Below are positions 1 through 8,229 of a stretch of DNA of 38,165 nucleotides, piece after piece. The notes beneath the pieces were generated by a model, which had not been told where the DNA came from, did not search any database, and saw only the letters and a program-made list of their open reading frames with translations. The position numbers and the translations under genes are program-made. The DNA comes from Pirellulales bacterium (lineage in GTDB: Bacteria > Planctomycetota > Planctomycetia > Pirellulales > JADZDJ01), in the NCBI GenBank assembly GCA_035656635.1, contig DASRSD010000160.1, positions 1 through 38,165 on the forward strand, in the 5' to 3' direction. Positions within the stretch are counted from its first letter, which is position 1. Each line of letters begins with the position of its first letter.

Positions 1-186
1 CGTTTGAATCTCGGTTGCCGCCGCAGTAATTGCACCGAGTTGCTTCGCTTGTTCCAGATTGGCAGCCGACTGGATTCGGCCAATGCCGACAATTTCTTTC
101 GCTAGCCCTCGCTTGCGCAAGGCCAATCCGATCGAGCCACCGATCAATCCGACGCCGATAATCGCTACTTTATTCCAGTGATGCAT
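1..186 (-). CDS. Prephenate/arogenate dehydrogenase-like protein, N-terminal part (runs off the window)
   Basis: Only the first 62 codons are present, reading leftward from an ATG at 186. The translation opens with MHHWNKVAIIGVGLIGGSIG, a dinucleotide-binding Rossmann start (GxGxxG: G-V-G-L-I-G at about residues 11-16) followed by SIGLALRKRG and a second strand ending in VGIGR. The GVGLIGGSIGLAL pattern is characteristic of TyrA-type prephenate dehydrogenases, which make 4-hydroxyphenylpyruvate from prephenate with NAD(P)+ in tyrosine synthesis. Other NAD(P)-binding 6-phosphogluconate-dehydrogenase-like folds could share this start, and the catalytic domain lies outside the window, so the substrate is inferred from the N-terminus only. 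It is divergent from the toxin-antitoxin pair to its right. Confidence 0.7.
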   Translation of the reverse strand, partial: MHHWNKVAIIGVGLIGGSIGLALRKRGLAKEIVGIGRIQSAANLEQAKQLGAITAAATEIQT

Positions 187-252
187 GGTCACTATCCTGC
201 CATAATGGCGACGCCTCTTCCAACCCCGGAGTTCGGTAGTGTTCGGCCGCAG

Positions 253-282
253 TGGCGATTTGGCGGCCAGCGGTGGTATAAT
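253..282 (+). promoter_or_regulatory. Candidate sigma-70 promoter for the toxin-antitoxin pair
   Basis: A perfect TATAAT lies at 277-282 and is preceded by TG one base upstream (TGGTATAAT), an extended -10 element. A weak -35 match (TGGCGA, 253-258) sits 18 bases upstream. The start codon of the first gene is about 48 bases downstream. The match to the E. coli-type consensus is seen; use by this organism's sigma factor is inferred. Confidence 0.4.
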
Positions 283-329
283 TTGGGCAGACAATTCTCT
301 GGAAAGCTTGTTCTCCGCAGGTGTTCCCT

Positions 330-551
330 ATGACACGTGTCACGATCGACAGTTCGCTGCAAGCGAAATTGACCGGCACCGATCCCCTGATCTTGTGCAC
401 CGAGACGGGGCAAGTCCTCGGATATTTTCATCCCGTGCCCCCGCCGGGAACGATCAAATCGCCGATTTCCGATGAGGAGCTTGAGGAACTCCGCAAACAA
501 CGCACCGGTACTCCGTTGGCCGATGTGTTGAAGCGGATCGGGGCGACATGA
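330..551 (+). CDS. Small putative antitoxin
   Basis: A 73-residue protein starting MTRVTIDSSLQAKL. I favour the ATG at 330 over the in-frame GTG at 321. The N-terminus reads like the short beta-strand opening of antitoxins that bind DNA or fold against a toxin. The C-terminal half (ISDEELEELRKQRTGTPLAD) is a charged helix of the kind that wraps around ParE/RelE toxins. No family could be named from memory with certainty. The stop codon overlaps the next start in an ATGA arrangement, which implies translational coupling, and the neighbour is a toxin-like protein; together these support an antitoxin role. An autoregulated promoter probably lies at 253-282. Confidence 0.6.
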   Translation: MTRVTIDSSLQAKLTGTDPLILCTETGQVLGYFHPVPPPGTIKSPISDEELEELRKQRTGTPLADVLKRIGAT

Positions 552-808
552 AGTATACCGTGCTGTGGACGCCAGCAGCTGAAGAGCGCTTAGCGAACAT
601 TTGGATGAGCGCGCCTAATCGGAAGGCAGTCCTGGACGCTACGAATGAAATCGATTTGCAATTGAAGTCGAATCCACTTGCGTACGGCGAATCTCGGACA
701 GCAAACTCAAGGGTGGGATTTGTTTACCCGCTGGGGATCGACTTCGAAGTAATTGTCGATGACCGAATCGTTTTCGTATGGGCCGTGTGGCGCATTGACC
801 ACAAATAA
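548..808 (+). CDS. ParE/RelE-superfamily toxin-like protein
   Basis: An 86-residue protein, the usual size of the family. It opens MKYTVLWTPAAEERLANIW, matching the first beta strand and helix of ParE/RelE toxins (pattern: Y-x-V-x-W-x-P-x-A-x-x-x-L). It ends with strands built as FEVIVDDRIVFVWAVWRI, typical of the sheet that closes the fold. RelE members cleave ribosome-bound mRNA and ParE members poison gyrase; the sequence does not decide between the two, and key RelE catalytic residues were not identified. It overlaps its partner by four bases (ATGA). Its 3' end faces the sigma-factor gene, with 11 bases between the stop codons. Confidence 0.7.
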   Translation: MKYTVLWTPAAEERLANIWMSAPNRKAVLDATNEIDLQLKSNPLAYGESRTANSRVGFVYPLGIDFEVIVDDRIVFVWAVWRIDHK

Positions 809-819
809 ATGCGGTGTCC

Positions 820-1674
820 CTACACTTCCGCTAGCTGCACATCGCCTTCCAAACCGGCGGCCAGCTTGTGCAAAGCTTCGGTTTCGATTTGACGCACTCG
901 TTCGCGGGTCAGACCCAGCGCTTCGCCAATTTCTTTCAGAGTACGGGGCTCGTTGTCTTCCAGACCAAAACGCATTCGCAGGACCGTGGCCTCGCGGGCA
1001 TCCATGGTTTGCAGCATGCGCATCACATGATGCAAATTGTCGCTGGTCAGCAACATTTCCTCGGGGGGCTTGGTGGTGTCGTCGGTGACCATTTCGCCCA
1101 ACGACCAGCCAGCCTCCGGCTGATCGGTTTGTGGCGTGCTGTTGTAAATGCGGATGGCCTTTTTGATGATGGAAAGTTTTTTCCGCGGCAGCCCCAGGAC
1201 GCGGCCCACTTCTTCCGGAGTTGGTGAGCGGCCAAGCTCTTCGGTTAGCCGCGCGCTGGCTCGACGCCATTTAGAAAGCAGCTCCACCATGTATGCGGGA
1301 ATGCGGATGGTTTTAGCGGAGTTGATGAGGGCCCGCTTAATCGACTGCTTAATCCAGTAGCTGGCATACGTGCTGAAGCGTGTGCCCATGGCCGGATCGA
1401 AGCCTTCGACTGCCCGCAACAGACCGAGATTGCCCTCTTCAATTAAATCTTGCAGCCCGAGGCCTTTGCCGGTGTATCCCCGAGCAATATTTACGACCAG
1501 CCGCAAATTGGCACGGACCATGCGGTCGCGGGCCTGCACATCGCCGTTGCCAATGGCAACGGCCAATTCCCGTTCCTGCGGCCCATTCAACAGCGCGGTT
1601 TCGTTGATTTCGCGGAGGTAGGTTTCCAGCGGCGTTTGAACGGCCGCGGAAGGCCGGCGACGAGTGGTTGGCAT
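820..1674 (-). CDS. RNA polymerase sigma-70 family factor (RpoD/SigA-like, short form)
   Basis: The 284-residue product has the sigma-70 layout without the acidic region 1.1. Region 1.2 is around LETYLREIN (16-24), and region 2 runs from about 54 to 117 with RANLRLVV, DLIEEGNLGLLRAVEGFDP and the -10-recognising STYASYWIKQSIKRAL. Region 3 spans about 120-185, and region 4 runs about 215-275 with the helix-turn-helix TLKEIGEALGLTRERVRQIE. The frame stays open far upstream, but homology begins at MPTTRRR, so I place the start at 1674. The retained region 1.2 and strong region 2/4 motifs make this a group 1/2 sigma rather than an ECF factor. Whether it is the principal sigma or an RpoS/SigB-like alternative cannot be told here. 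The gene stands alone. Confidence 0.9.
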   Translation of the reverse strand: MPTTRRRPSAAVQTPLETYLREINETALLNGPQERELAVAIGNGDVQARDRMVRANLRLVVNIARGYTGKGLGLQDLIEEGNLGLLRAVEGFDPAMGTRFSTYASYWIKQSIKRALINSAKTIRIPAYMVELLSKWRRASARLTEELGRSPTPEEVGRVLGLPRKKLSIIKKAIRIYNSTPQTDQPEAGWSLGEMVTDDTTKPPEEMLLTSDNLHHVMRMLQTMDAREATVLRMRFGLEDNEPRTLKEIGEALGLTRERVRQIETEALHKLAAGLEGDVQLAEV

Positions 1675-2312
1675 ATCGGGTGCTATTCTCTGGTGTTCAT
1701 AGTGGGTTATCGCGACGCAGCCCCCATAGAGACAATGCATGCCATCCGTGGGTTCCGTCTGCACAAACGTAGCTATCGACGTAGTTTTCTGATCTTCTCC
1801 AATCGCCTGCCGGCTCGACGATGTGAGCGGAATGTAGCCGGAATGCAATCGGTAGCGAAAAACACTACCAGTGCGGATTGGCGCGAATCGCCGATTGCGC
1901 CCGGGGCTGACGATTTTCTCCTGTTCAATTACACAATTGGTCGCATTGCATGGGTTCGGTCGATCGCTTGGGCCGCGCCAGGAACGGCTTGTGCATCCTG
2001 TACCGGTTGTATGCGAAAGGCGGCGGCGTGCAGCATCCCGTCCTGAGTGGGCGTTGGGCATCGAACTTGAGCCCACAGCAACAGAAAGCGTTATTTTGCA
2101 GGGGTCTGGAGAATCGCAGATTTATTTGCTCGGTTCCGAAGACTCGGCACAATCCCGTTTCTGCGTCGAACGCCACCTTTGCGTGCTAAATTCTCGTAGG
2201 CCATCAGGTTGAAGGCACGGTGGCCTACGATACCGGTCCGAATTAAATTCGATTTTCAACGAGCGATCGTCGGGGCAGCGCGATTGCATTAACCACTGCG
2301 CGCAGATTCCCC
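1675..2312. other. Intergenic region between the sigma gene and motA, no gene seen
   Basis: About 640 bases separate the divergent sigma gene and motA. Open frames exist on both strands, but none looks like protein by composition or family. The only clear structure is the inverted repeat at 2194-2230. The region must hold both promoters; no convincing -10/-35 pair was identified. Confidence 0.5.
2194..2230. repeat. 10-bp perfect inverted repeat upstream of motA
   Basis: TCGTAGGCCA at 2194-2203 is the exact reverse complement of TGGCCTACGA at 2221-2230, with a 17-base loop. There is no T-run on either side, so it does not look like an intrinsic terminator. It lies about 80 bases before the motA start and could be an operator or a leader hairpin. 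Confidence 0.6.
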
Positions 2313-3173
2313 ATGATCGTCATTCTCGGCGGCGTTATTGTATTAGGCTGCGTCATGGCTGGCTTTATAATGGCCGGCGGCACGATTGGCGCACTCATTC
2401 ACCCGTCAGAATTCGTCACGATTGGGGGGGCCGCGATCGGCGCGCTCGTGCTGATGACGCCGATCAAAGTACTGAAAGATTTGTTCAAGGGGATGCTGGG
2501 CTGCGTCAAAGGCTCCCCCTTCAATAAGCAAATGTACAACGACATGTTTAAGTTGCTGTATGATTTGCTCCGCACGGCACGACGCGATGGCTTGCTGGCA
2601 CTCGATTCGCACGTTTCCAATCCGCACGAGAGCGAGATTTTTAATAAGTATCCCAAGATTGCCGCCAATCATCACGTCGTGGAATTTATTTGCGGCGCGC
2701 TAGTTCCAGTGCTCGACGGAACCGCCAAGCCAGAACAATTGGCGGCCCTGCTGGAGGCAGAATTGCGAGTGATTGAAGAAGAACATCACGCTCCGATTTC
2801 GGCCTTGGCAAAAACCGCCGACGCCATGCCGGGCTTTGGCATCGTGGCGGCTGTGCTAGGCATTGTGGTGACCATGGGCGCCATCAACGGACCGGCCGAA
2901 GAAATTGGCGAAAAAGTGGGCGCCGCGCTCGTCGGAACGTTCTTGGGAATTTTGATTTCCTACGGTTTTTTGGCCCCCATGTGCGGACGCATGGAATTCC
3001 TGGGCAAGTCCGAACTCGATTTTTTCAAAACGATCGCTTGCGTCATTTTGGCGTTCTTCAACGATTTACCCCCCAAGGTGGCCATCGAACAAGGCCGCCG
3101 CGGCGTGGCCAGCGAATCGCGCCCCAATCGAGAAGAGTTGGAAGCGCTATTTAAGGAAGCGGAAGCAGGATAA
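2313..3173 (+). CDS. motA: Flagellar motor stator protein MotA
   Basis: The 286-residue product matches MotA in length and plan. Two N-terminal membrane segments (MIVILGGVIVLGCVMAGFIM and a second around FVTIGGAAIGALVLM) are followed by a long cytoplasmic loop and then two more membrane segments (MPGFGIVAAVLGIVVTMGAI and VGAALVGTFLGILISYGFLAP). MotA forms the ring around MotB in the ion-driven stator that powers flagellar rotation. The start at 2313 gives the expected N-terminus directly at the first membrane segment. motB follows 6 bases after the stop, so the two are co-transcribed. The H+ versus Na+ preference is not decided here. Confidence 0.93.
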   Translation: MIVILGGVIVLGCVMAGFIMAGGTIGALIHPSEFVTIGGAAIGALVLMTPIKVLKDLFKGMLGCVKGSPFNKQMYNDMFKLLYDLLRTARRDGLLALDSHVSNPHESEIFNKYPKIAANHHVVEFICGALVPVLDGTAKPEQLAALLEAELRVIEEEHHAPISALAKTADAMPGFGIVAAVLGIVVTMGAINGPAEEIGEKVGAALVGTFLGILISYGFLAPMCGRMEFLGKSELDFFKTIACVILAFFNDLPPKVAIEQGRRGVASESRPNREELEALFKEAEAG

Positions 3174-3179
3174 GCAAAC

Positions 3180-4022
3180 ATGGCAGGCAAAGGCGGCGGC
3201 GCTTGGAAAGTGGCTTACGCGGACTTTGTGACCGCGATGATGGCGTTTTTTTTGGTGATGTGGATCACGGCCCAAAGCAATTCCGTCAAGCAAGCCATTG
3301 CCAAGTACTTTGAGCATCCTTACGATGCCGCTTCGCGCTCGCCGGTGGAATCCAAAGGCAGCTCCGGCGCGTCGCTCATTCCGTTGCATCGCGAAATGGA
3401 TGGCGTGCCGCCGCGCAGCAACGCCAAAGGAAAATCGGCGCTTGGCGGAGGGATGATGACCGACGATCAGCCGCCTGACCCGGCCAGCGCGCCGAAATCC
3501 GGCGGCGTGAAAAAACGGAGCGGCTTCATGCTCCGCAGCTCCGATCAATCAGGAATGGGCAATGTCATTGCGTTTCCCGGCGACTCGGCGGAATTGGACG
3601 CCCGAGCGAAACAAGCCATCAACGAAATGTTTCCTGTGTTTTTGGGAAAGCTGAACAAAATTGAAATCCGCGGGCACACCAACGAAGTTCCAGGAACCGA
3701 TCCAGCTGCCAGCGCTAAGATGTGGCAGCTTTCCTATGAGCGGTGCGTGGCGATCATGCGATATTTTGTGCTACACGGCATCGAGCCCAAACGCATTCGC
3801 CTGAGTCAGACCGGGCCTGACGAATCGCGGGCCGACGACGATGACTTCCGCGACCCCTCGCAAATGGCGCGGGTTGAAGTATATATGTTGCCGGAGTACG
3901 TCGACAATTTTATCGCTCAGACAAGGCCCGATGAGAATAAAACCGAATCGAAAGCGGATTCTTCGGCCGATCGTCCAATTGCAAACCCCACCGCTGATCA
4001 GCCCGCTTGCAAGAAAAATTGA
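3180..4022 (+). CDS. motB: Flagellar motor protein MotB
   Basis: The 280-residue protein begins with the MotB signature WKVAYADFVTAMMAFFLVMW, a single membrane helix. Asp15 sits in the position of the essential proton-binding aspartate. A flexible linker (about 50-125) is followed by an OmpA-like peptidoglycan-binding domain (about 128-245) with the motif KIEIRGHTNE, RIRLSQTGPDESRA and a final VEVY strand. This domain anchors the stator to the cell wall. The C-terminal 35 residues are polar and not conserved. It is encoded 6 bases after motA as a two-gene operon. A hairpin 38 bases downstream may also end this transcript. Confidence 0.92.
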   Translation: MAGKGGGAWKVAYADFVTAMMAFFLVMWITAQSNSVKQAIAKYFEHPYDAASRSPVESKGSSGASLIPLHREMDGVPPRSNAKGKSALGGGMMTDDQPPDPASAPKSGGVKKRSGFMLRSSDQSGMGNVIAFPGDSAELDARAKQAINEMFPVFLGKLNKIEIRGHTNEVPGTDPAASAKMWQLSYERCVAIMRYFVLHGIEPKRIRLSQTGPDESRADDDDFRDPSQMARVEVYMLPEYVDNFIAQTRPDENKTESKADSSADRPIANPTADQPACKKN

Positions 4023-4046
4023 TCGCGTGCAGGCGGTCCTCATCGC

Positions 4047-4090
4047 GAAAATATAAAAAATAAGCCCGTAGTTGCCATCTCCGGGCTTAT
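4047..4090 (-). terminator. Intrinsic terminator between motB and rpsA, possibly bidirectional
   Basis: ATAAGCCCG (4060-4068) pairs perfectly with CGGGCTTAT (4082-4090) over a 13-base loop. On the minus strand the hairpin is followed by a T-rich tract (complement of AAATATAAAAA), so it is a good terminator for rpsA, whose stop is 53 bases upstream. On the plus strand the tail is GCATTTTCTAT, weaker but possibly able to end motAB transcripts. Confidence 0.75.
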
Positions 4091-4142
4091 GCATTTTCTA
4101 TAGAAATTAATATCGCCACATCGAGCAAGCAAACCCGCGGTC

Positions 4143-5933
4143 CTACTCTCCTGCGGGTTGAATTAGCGGACCGCTTTTGCCGACGCCGCCTTTGAGTTCA
4201 GTTGCCGGAGTGCCTGTTCCGCCGCTCTTTTCACCGTTTTCGGCGGCGGCTTCATTTTCCGCTTCCGCGGCTTCGTGCTCTTCGGTCCATTGCACCCGCT
4301 TGCGCGACAAGCCGATTTTGCGTTCTTCGGTGTCGACCCGCAAAATTTTCACTTCAATTTCGTCACCGACTTTGACAATTTCCTCCGGGTTTTCCACCTT
4401 GTGATCGGCCAACTCGGAAATATGGAGCAAGCCTTCCAGGCCATTTTCCAGCCCCACGAACACGCCGAAGTTGGTGAGCTTGGTAACGGTGCCCTTGACG
4501 ATTTGACCCGATTGGTAACGGCTGGGAATATCGGTCGCCCAAGGATCGTCTTCCAGCTGCTTAAGGCCCAAGGCGATGCGGCGGCGCTGTTGATCGACCG
4601 AAAGCACCTTGCATTTGATTTTTTGCCCTTTCTCGACCACCTCGCTAGGATGGCTGATTTTGCGGGTCCACGACATGTCGCTGACGTGGAGCAAGCCGTC
4701 GATGCCTTCTTCGATTTCGATGAAGGCGCCGTAATTCGTAAGATTCCGCACGGTGCCTTCCACCAAGGTGCCAATGGGGTAGCGGTCGGCGACTTTGTCC
4801 CAGGGGTTATCTTGCGTTTGCTTCATGCCCAGTGAAATTTCGTGCTTTTCTTTGTCGATTTTAAGCACGACTACTTGCACTTCGTCGTCGATGTGCACCA
4901 ATTCGTTGGGATGGCTGATGCGCTTGGTCCAGGACATTTCGCTAATGTGCACCAATCCTTCGATGCCTTCTTCTAACTTCACAAAAGCGCCGTAGCTCAT
5001 GACGTTGACCACGGTGCCCTTGTGGACCGAGCCGACCGCGTACTTTTCTTCCACGTTGTCCCACGGGCTGGCGGTTTTTTGCTTCAGGCCCAGGGCGATT
5101 TTTTCCCGTTCCCGATCGATGTGCAAGATTTGGACTTCGACTTCCTGGTCGATCGCCACCATTTCTGACGGATGGCCAATGCGACCCCAGCTCATGTCGG
5201 TAATATGCAACAGGCCGTCGATGCCGCCCAAATCGACGAAGGCGCCGAACTCGGCAATGTTTTTCACGACGCCGGTGCGCAGTTGACCTTCCTGAAGCGT
5301 TTCCAGGAGCTGTTTTTTCTTTTCGGTTCGTTCTTGTTCGATCAGGGCGCGGCGGCTGACAACGATGTTGCGGCGCGATTCGTCAATTTTGAGCACTAAG
5401 CACTGAATGGTGCGGCCCACGTAGTCGCCAATGTCGGACGGGCGGCGAATATCGACCTGGCTGGCGGGCAAGAATACGTTCACGCCGCTGACATCGACCA
5501 GCAAACCGCCTTTGATTTTGCGTGTGACCGCGCCCGTCACCACGTCCCCCTCCTTGACCGAATCCATCACCTTGTTCCATTCCTCAATCTTGCGTGCTTT
5601 GCGCTTGGACAAGGCAATCAGGCCGCGGGTTTCCAAATCGGTGCTTTCGTCAACCTCCTCAATCAGCACTTTCAGTTGCTGGCCAATTTGCGGCGGGTCT
5701 TCCGTTTCATCCCATTCGTGGCGCGGAATTTGACCTTCGCTTTTGAAACCGACGTCGACCAGCACAAACTCATCGTCGACTCGAATTATGCGCCCCTCGA
5801 CAATGGAATTTTCATTGGGCTCGATGGTGGCCACGGCCACTTCGTTTTCGACGGCATCGGCCATGGCGGCCGCCACCTCTTGATCCAAATCTTCAACGTC
5901 GTACAAATCGCGAATTAAATTTCGATTAACCAT
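4143..5933 (-). CDS. rpsA: 30S ribosomal protein S1
   Basis: A 596-residue protein with six S1 RNA-binding (OB-fold) repeats, from about residue 40 to 545. Repeats 3-6 carry the very regular core seen as GAFVDLGGIDGLLHITDMSW, GAFVKLEEGIEGLVHISEMSW, GAFIEIEEGIDGLLHVSDMSW and GVFVGLENGLEGLLHISELA. Each ends in a strand such as KIALGLKQ followed by a DNPWD-type linker. S1 binds the 5' leader of mRNA and brings it to the ribosome, which matters where Shine-Dalgarno sequences are weak, as in many genes of this window. The C-terminal 55 residues are Glu/Ala/Gly-rich and disordered. No clear Shine-Dalgarno precedes the ATG at 5933. The gene is transcribed alone and ends at the hairpin at 4060-4090. 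Confidence 0.95.
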   Translation of the reverse strand: MVNRNLIRDLYDVEDLDQEVAAAMADAVENEVAVATIEPNENSIVEGRIIRVDDEFVLVDVGFKSEGQIPRHEWDETEDPPQIGQQLKVLIEEVDESTDLETRGLIALSKRKARKIEEWNKVMDSVKEGDVVTGAVTRKIKGGLLVDVSGVNVFLPASQVDIRRPSDIGDYVGRTIQCLVLKIDESRRNIVVSRRALIEQERTEKKKQLLETLQEGQLRTGVVKNIAEFGAFVDLGGIDGLLHITDMSWGRIGHPSEMVAIDQEVEVQILHIDREREKIALGLKQKTASPWDNVEEKYAVGSVHKGTVVNVMSYGAFVKLEEGIEGLVHISEMSWTKRISHPNELVHIDDEVQVVVLKIDKEKHEISLGMKQTQDNPWDKVADRYPIGTLVEGTVRNLTNYGAFIEIEEGIDGLLHVSDMSWTRKISHPSEVVEKGQKIKCKVLSVDQQRRRIALGLKQLEDDPWATDIPSRYQSGQIVKGTVTKLTNFGVFVGLENGLEGLLHISELADHKVENPEEIVKVGDEIEVKILRVDTEERKIGLSRKRVQWTEEHEAAEAENEAAAENGEKSGGTGTPATELKGGVGKSGPLIQPAGE

Positions 5934-6338
5934 GAATGTTCTTTGCTGACGGATCCGGGCGTCTGATCACGAAAATATCCGGCCTAAGATCGGCATCGCC
6001 GTTTTCCAGCTTCGGCGCAACAGATCAGGAAACCCCGCGGTTGGGGGAAGATTGTTGCACGGCCTGCTTGCTCCACGAAAAGCGAAATTCGTGGAAGCCG
6101 TGCCGCCGAAATCAAAAGAAACCAGTCCCGGGTAAGTGCCCCCTTTAAGCCCGACGCCGTACGTAGGCGTCGCAAACAGGCCGCCGAGGGTAGCCCAACA
6201 ATATATCAGGCTTTTGGCGGGCCGACAATCGCGGGAAACACGGAAATCTTACACCTGCTTCAACTTCCGACTCATCCTACAAGCTAGACTTGCTGAGCAA
6301 CAGAAGACCTAAAAAACCGAACCGCCGCAGCGACCCCC
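5934..6338. promoter_or_regulatory. Divergent intergenic region between rpsA and the HDOD gene, with a small hairpin
   Basis: About 400 bases with no supported gene. It must carry the rpsA promoter (minus) and that of the HDOD gene (plus); no clear promoter motif was picked out. A 7-bp inverted repeat, CGACGCC (6152-6158) with GGCGTCG (6166-6172), surrounds the palindromic TACGTA and has no T-run. Confidence 0.4.
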
Positions 6339-8129
6339 ATGCCCGAGAACATAGTCGAACTGGAACGTTTTGTCGACCGAGCCGGGCCGCTTTACAGTTT
6401 GCCCACGGTGGCGGTGGAGATTTTGCAACTCACCGCGCAGCCGAAAGTCGATTTGTCGGAGCTGAAAAAATGCCTGATGCGCGATCCGGCGCTGGTCAGC
6501 AAAATGCTGCGGGTTGTGAATAGTTCGCTGTTTGGGCTCAGCCGAGGCGTTTCCGATTTGAATCAGGCGCTGGCGTTGTTGGGAACCAAATCGGTGCGGC
6601 TCTTGGTTTTAGGCTTCTCGCTGCCTGAAGAATTATTTGCAGGATTGACCGGCGACATTTTGCGCCGGTACTGGCACCACACCGCGATTAAGGCAACTGC
6701 GGCCCGCGAAATCAGCGAGTCGATTTACCGCATGCCGGGGGAAGAGCCGTTTATTGCGGGCCTGTTGCAAGACTTGGGCATGCTGGTGCTGATCCAGCAA
6801 CTGGGCGAGCCTTACGTACGGTTTTTGGAACGGGCCTTTGCGAAGGCCGTTGATGTCAGCGCGGCTGAGACCGTTACGCTGGGCTTCGATCATGTGCAAC
6901 TTAGCGCGCGGCTGCTTCAGCGATGGTCGCTGCCGGAAAACCTGGTGGCCGCTATCGGGGTGGGAAATTCGACGGAACGGATGGAAAAAATTCCCGATTC
7001 GCAAAAGGCGTTGCCGCAAATTTTGCACTTGGCCGATCTGCTGTCTGGCATGCTTGCCGAGGGGCGCACCGATTGGCTAGGCGGCCTGCTAGGCGTTGGC
7101 CAGCACTACCATCAGCTCAGCGGAACGCAACTCACGGCGTTGGTAAGCCGGCTGCGCGCAAAAGTCGATCAATTTAGCAACGTGCTGTCCGTGGAATTGC
7201 CGGCAGATATAAATTACGAGAGCATTCTGGCCGAAGCTTATCGCCGCTTGACAACCGAGGCCGATTCGGCCGCCACAGATTTATCGGCGATGCAGCAATT
7301 TGAGACGGCGGGGATTCCAGTCGTTGCAGCGGCGAACCTCGCGACCAACGATGCTCGTGAAGAAAGCGCCGTCCTAGGCGATGCGGCCGCGCTCAGCGAA
7401 GCCGTTCGCCGCTTTTCGCAACAGGCTGCTAAAAAAATGCCGGGCAAATCGCTTTTATTTGCTCGCACGCCAGCCAAGGCAGCTTTGCAGGCAATGCCAA
7501 AACATGCCGGCGCACCCTCGCCTGCGATGGCGACCACGGTTTCGCAGGACTCGAACGGCAGCAGCACGCTGCCCAGCGTTGCACTGTCGGGAACGGCTAC
7601 GCAGTCTGCGGCGTCCTTGAAAAACGTCGCGGTGACAGAAAACAAAGCGGGCATCAGCACGGAATTGCTCCGCAGCGTGGAGCAAGCCATCGCCACCTGC
7701 CGACGAACACGACAGCCGTTGAGTTTAGTTTTGGTGGAAATCGACCAGTTTGAAGAATTGTCGGCCAAATGGGGCGGGCACGAATGTCTTCGCTTGGCGA
7801 AATTGGTGTCGCTCACTTGTAGCTGCGTGGAACACGCGCACAACGTTCAATTACAAACCAATGAATGCCGCTTTGCTTTGGTGCTGCCGAATTGTGATCG
7901 GCCGGGAGCTGGAGAAATTGGCCACCAAATTCTCAGTGGCATCCGCCGCCTGAGCCAGCGTCACCGCGATGTGGCCGAGGCCAAATTGAAGATTAGCGTG
8001 GGCGTTACCACGGTGGCGATGTTGGCAAAAAATTTCTTGCCTGCCATGTTGTTGGACAGCGCCGATCGTTGCCTGCACGCCGCCCAACTTTCCGGCGGGA
8101 ACACATTGAAAAGCATCGACGTGCTGTGA
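6339..8129 (+). CDS. HDOD-domain signalling protein with C-terminal degenerate GGDEF domain
   Basis: A 596-residue cytoplasmic protein. Residues about 10-220 form an HDOD domain: LPTVAVEILQL, LKKCLMRDPALVSKMLRVVNSSLFG and the recognisable ALALLGTKSVRLLVLGF. HDOD is an HD-like fold without the catalytic metal ligands and is used in signalling. A low-complexity Ala-rich linker (about 300-430) follows. The last 155 residues have a GGDEF-like pattern (LSLVLVEIDQFEELSAKWGG, RFALVLPNCDR, LKISVGVTTV, ADRCLHAAQLSGGNTL). The signature loop reads QTNECRF instead of GGDEF/GGEEF, so diguanylate cyclase activity is unlikely; a binding or dimerisation role is inferred. It is monocistronic as far as can be seen. 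Confidence 0.85.
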   Translation: MPENIVELERFVDRAGPLYSLPTVAVEILQLTAQPKVDLSELKKCLMRDPALVSKMLRVVNSSLFGLSRGVSDLNQALALLGTKSVRLLVLGFSLPEELFAGLTGDILRRYWHHTAIKATAAREISESIYRMPGEEPFIAGLLQDLGMLVLIQQLGEPYVRFLERAFAKAVDVSAAETVTLGFDHVQLSARLLQRWSLPENLVAAIGVGNSTERMEKIPDSQKALPQILHLADLLSGMLAEGRTDWLGGLLGVGQHYHQLSGTQLTALVSRLRAKVDQFSNVLSVELPADINYESILAEAYRRLTTEADSAATDLSAMQQFETAGIPVVAAANLATNDAREESAVLGDAAALSEAVRRFSQQAAKKMPGKSLLFARTPAKAALQAMPKHAGAPSPAMATTVSQDSNGSSTLPSVALSGTATQSAASLKNVAVTENKAGISTELLRSVEQAIATCRRTRQPLSLVLVEIDQFEELSAKWGGHECLRLAKLVSLTCSCVEHAHNVQLQTNECRFALVLPNCDRPGAGEIGHQILSGIRRLSQRHRDVAEAKLKISVGVTTVAMLAKNFLPAMLLDSADRCLHAAQLSGGNTLKSIDVL

Positions 8130-8142
8130 GCCGAGGAGCATC

Positions 8143-8198
8143 GGCAGTGGCTGTGCTCAATGGAAGCGCCAATTGACGACCGATCACGGGCCACTGCC
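8143..8198. repeat. 9-bp perfect inverted repeat before the M50 protease gene
   Basis: GGCAGTGGC (8143-8151) is the exact complement of GCCACTGCC (8190-8198), separated by 38 bases. It lies in the short gap between the HDOD stop and the protease start. No T-run follows, so terminator function is doubtful. Confidence 0.45.
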
Positions 8199-8229
8199 TG
8201 GTTTCGGTGCCATTTGCTATGCTGAATAC

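Noticed and set aside
820-2076. A 418-residue version of the sigma factor starting at 2076
   Set aside because: The first 134 residues have no sigma homology and are rich in Arg/Ser/Thr of shadow type; family sequence begins at MPTTRRR (1674).
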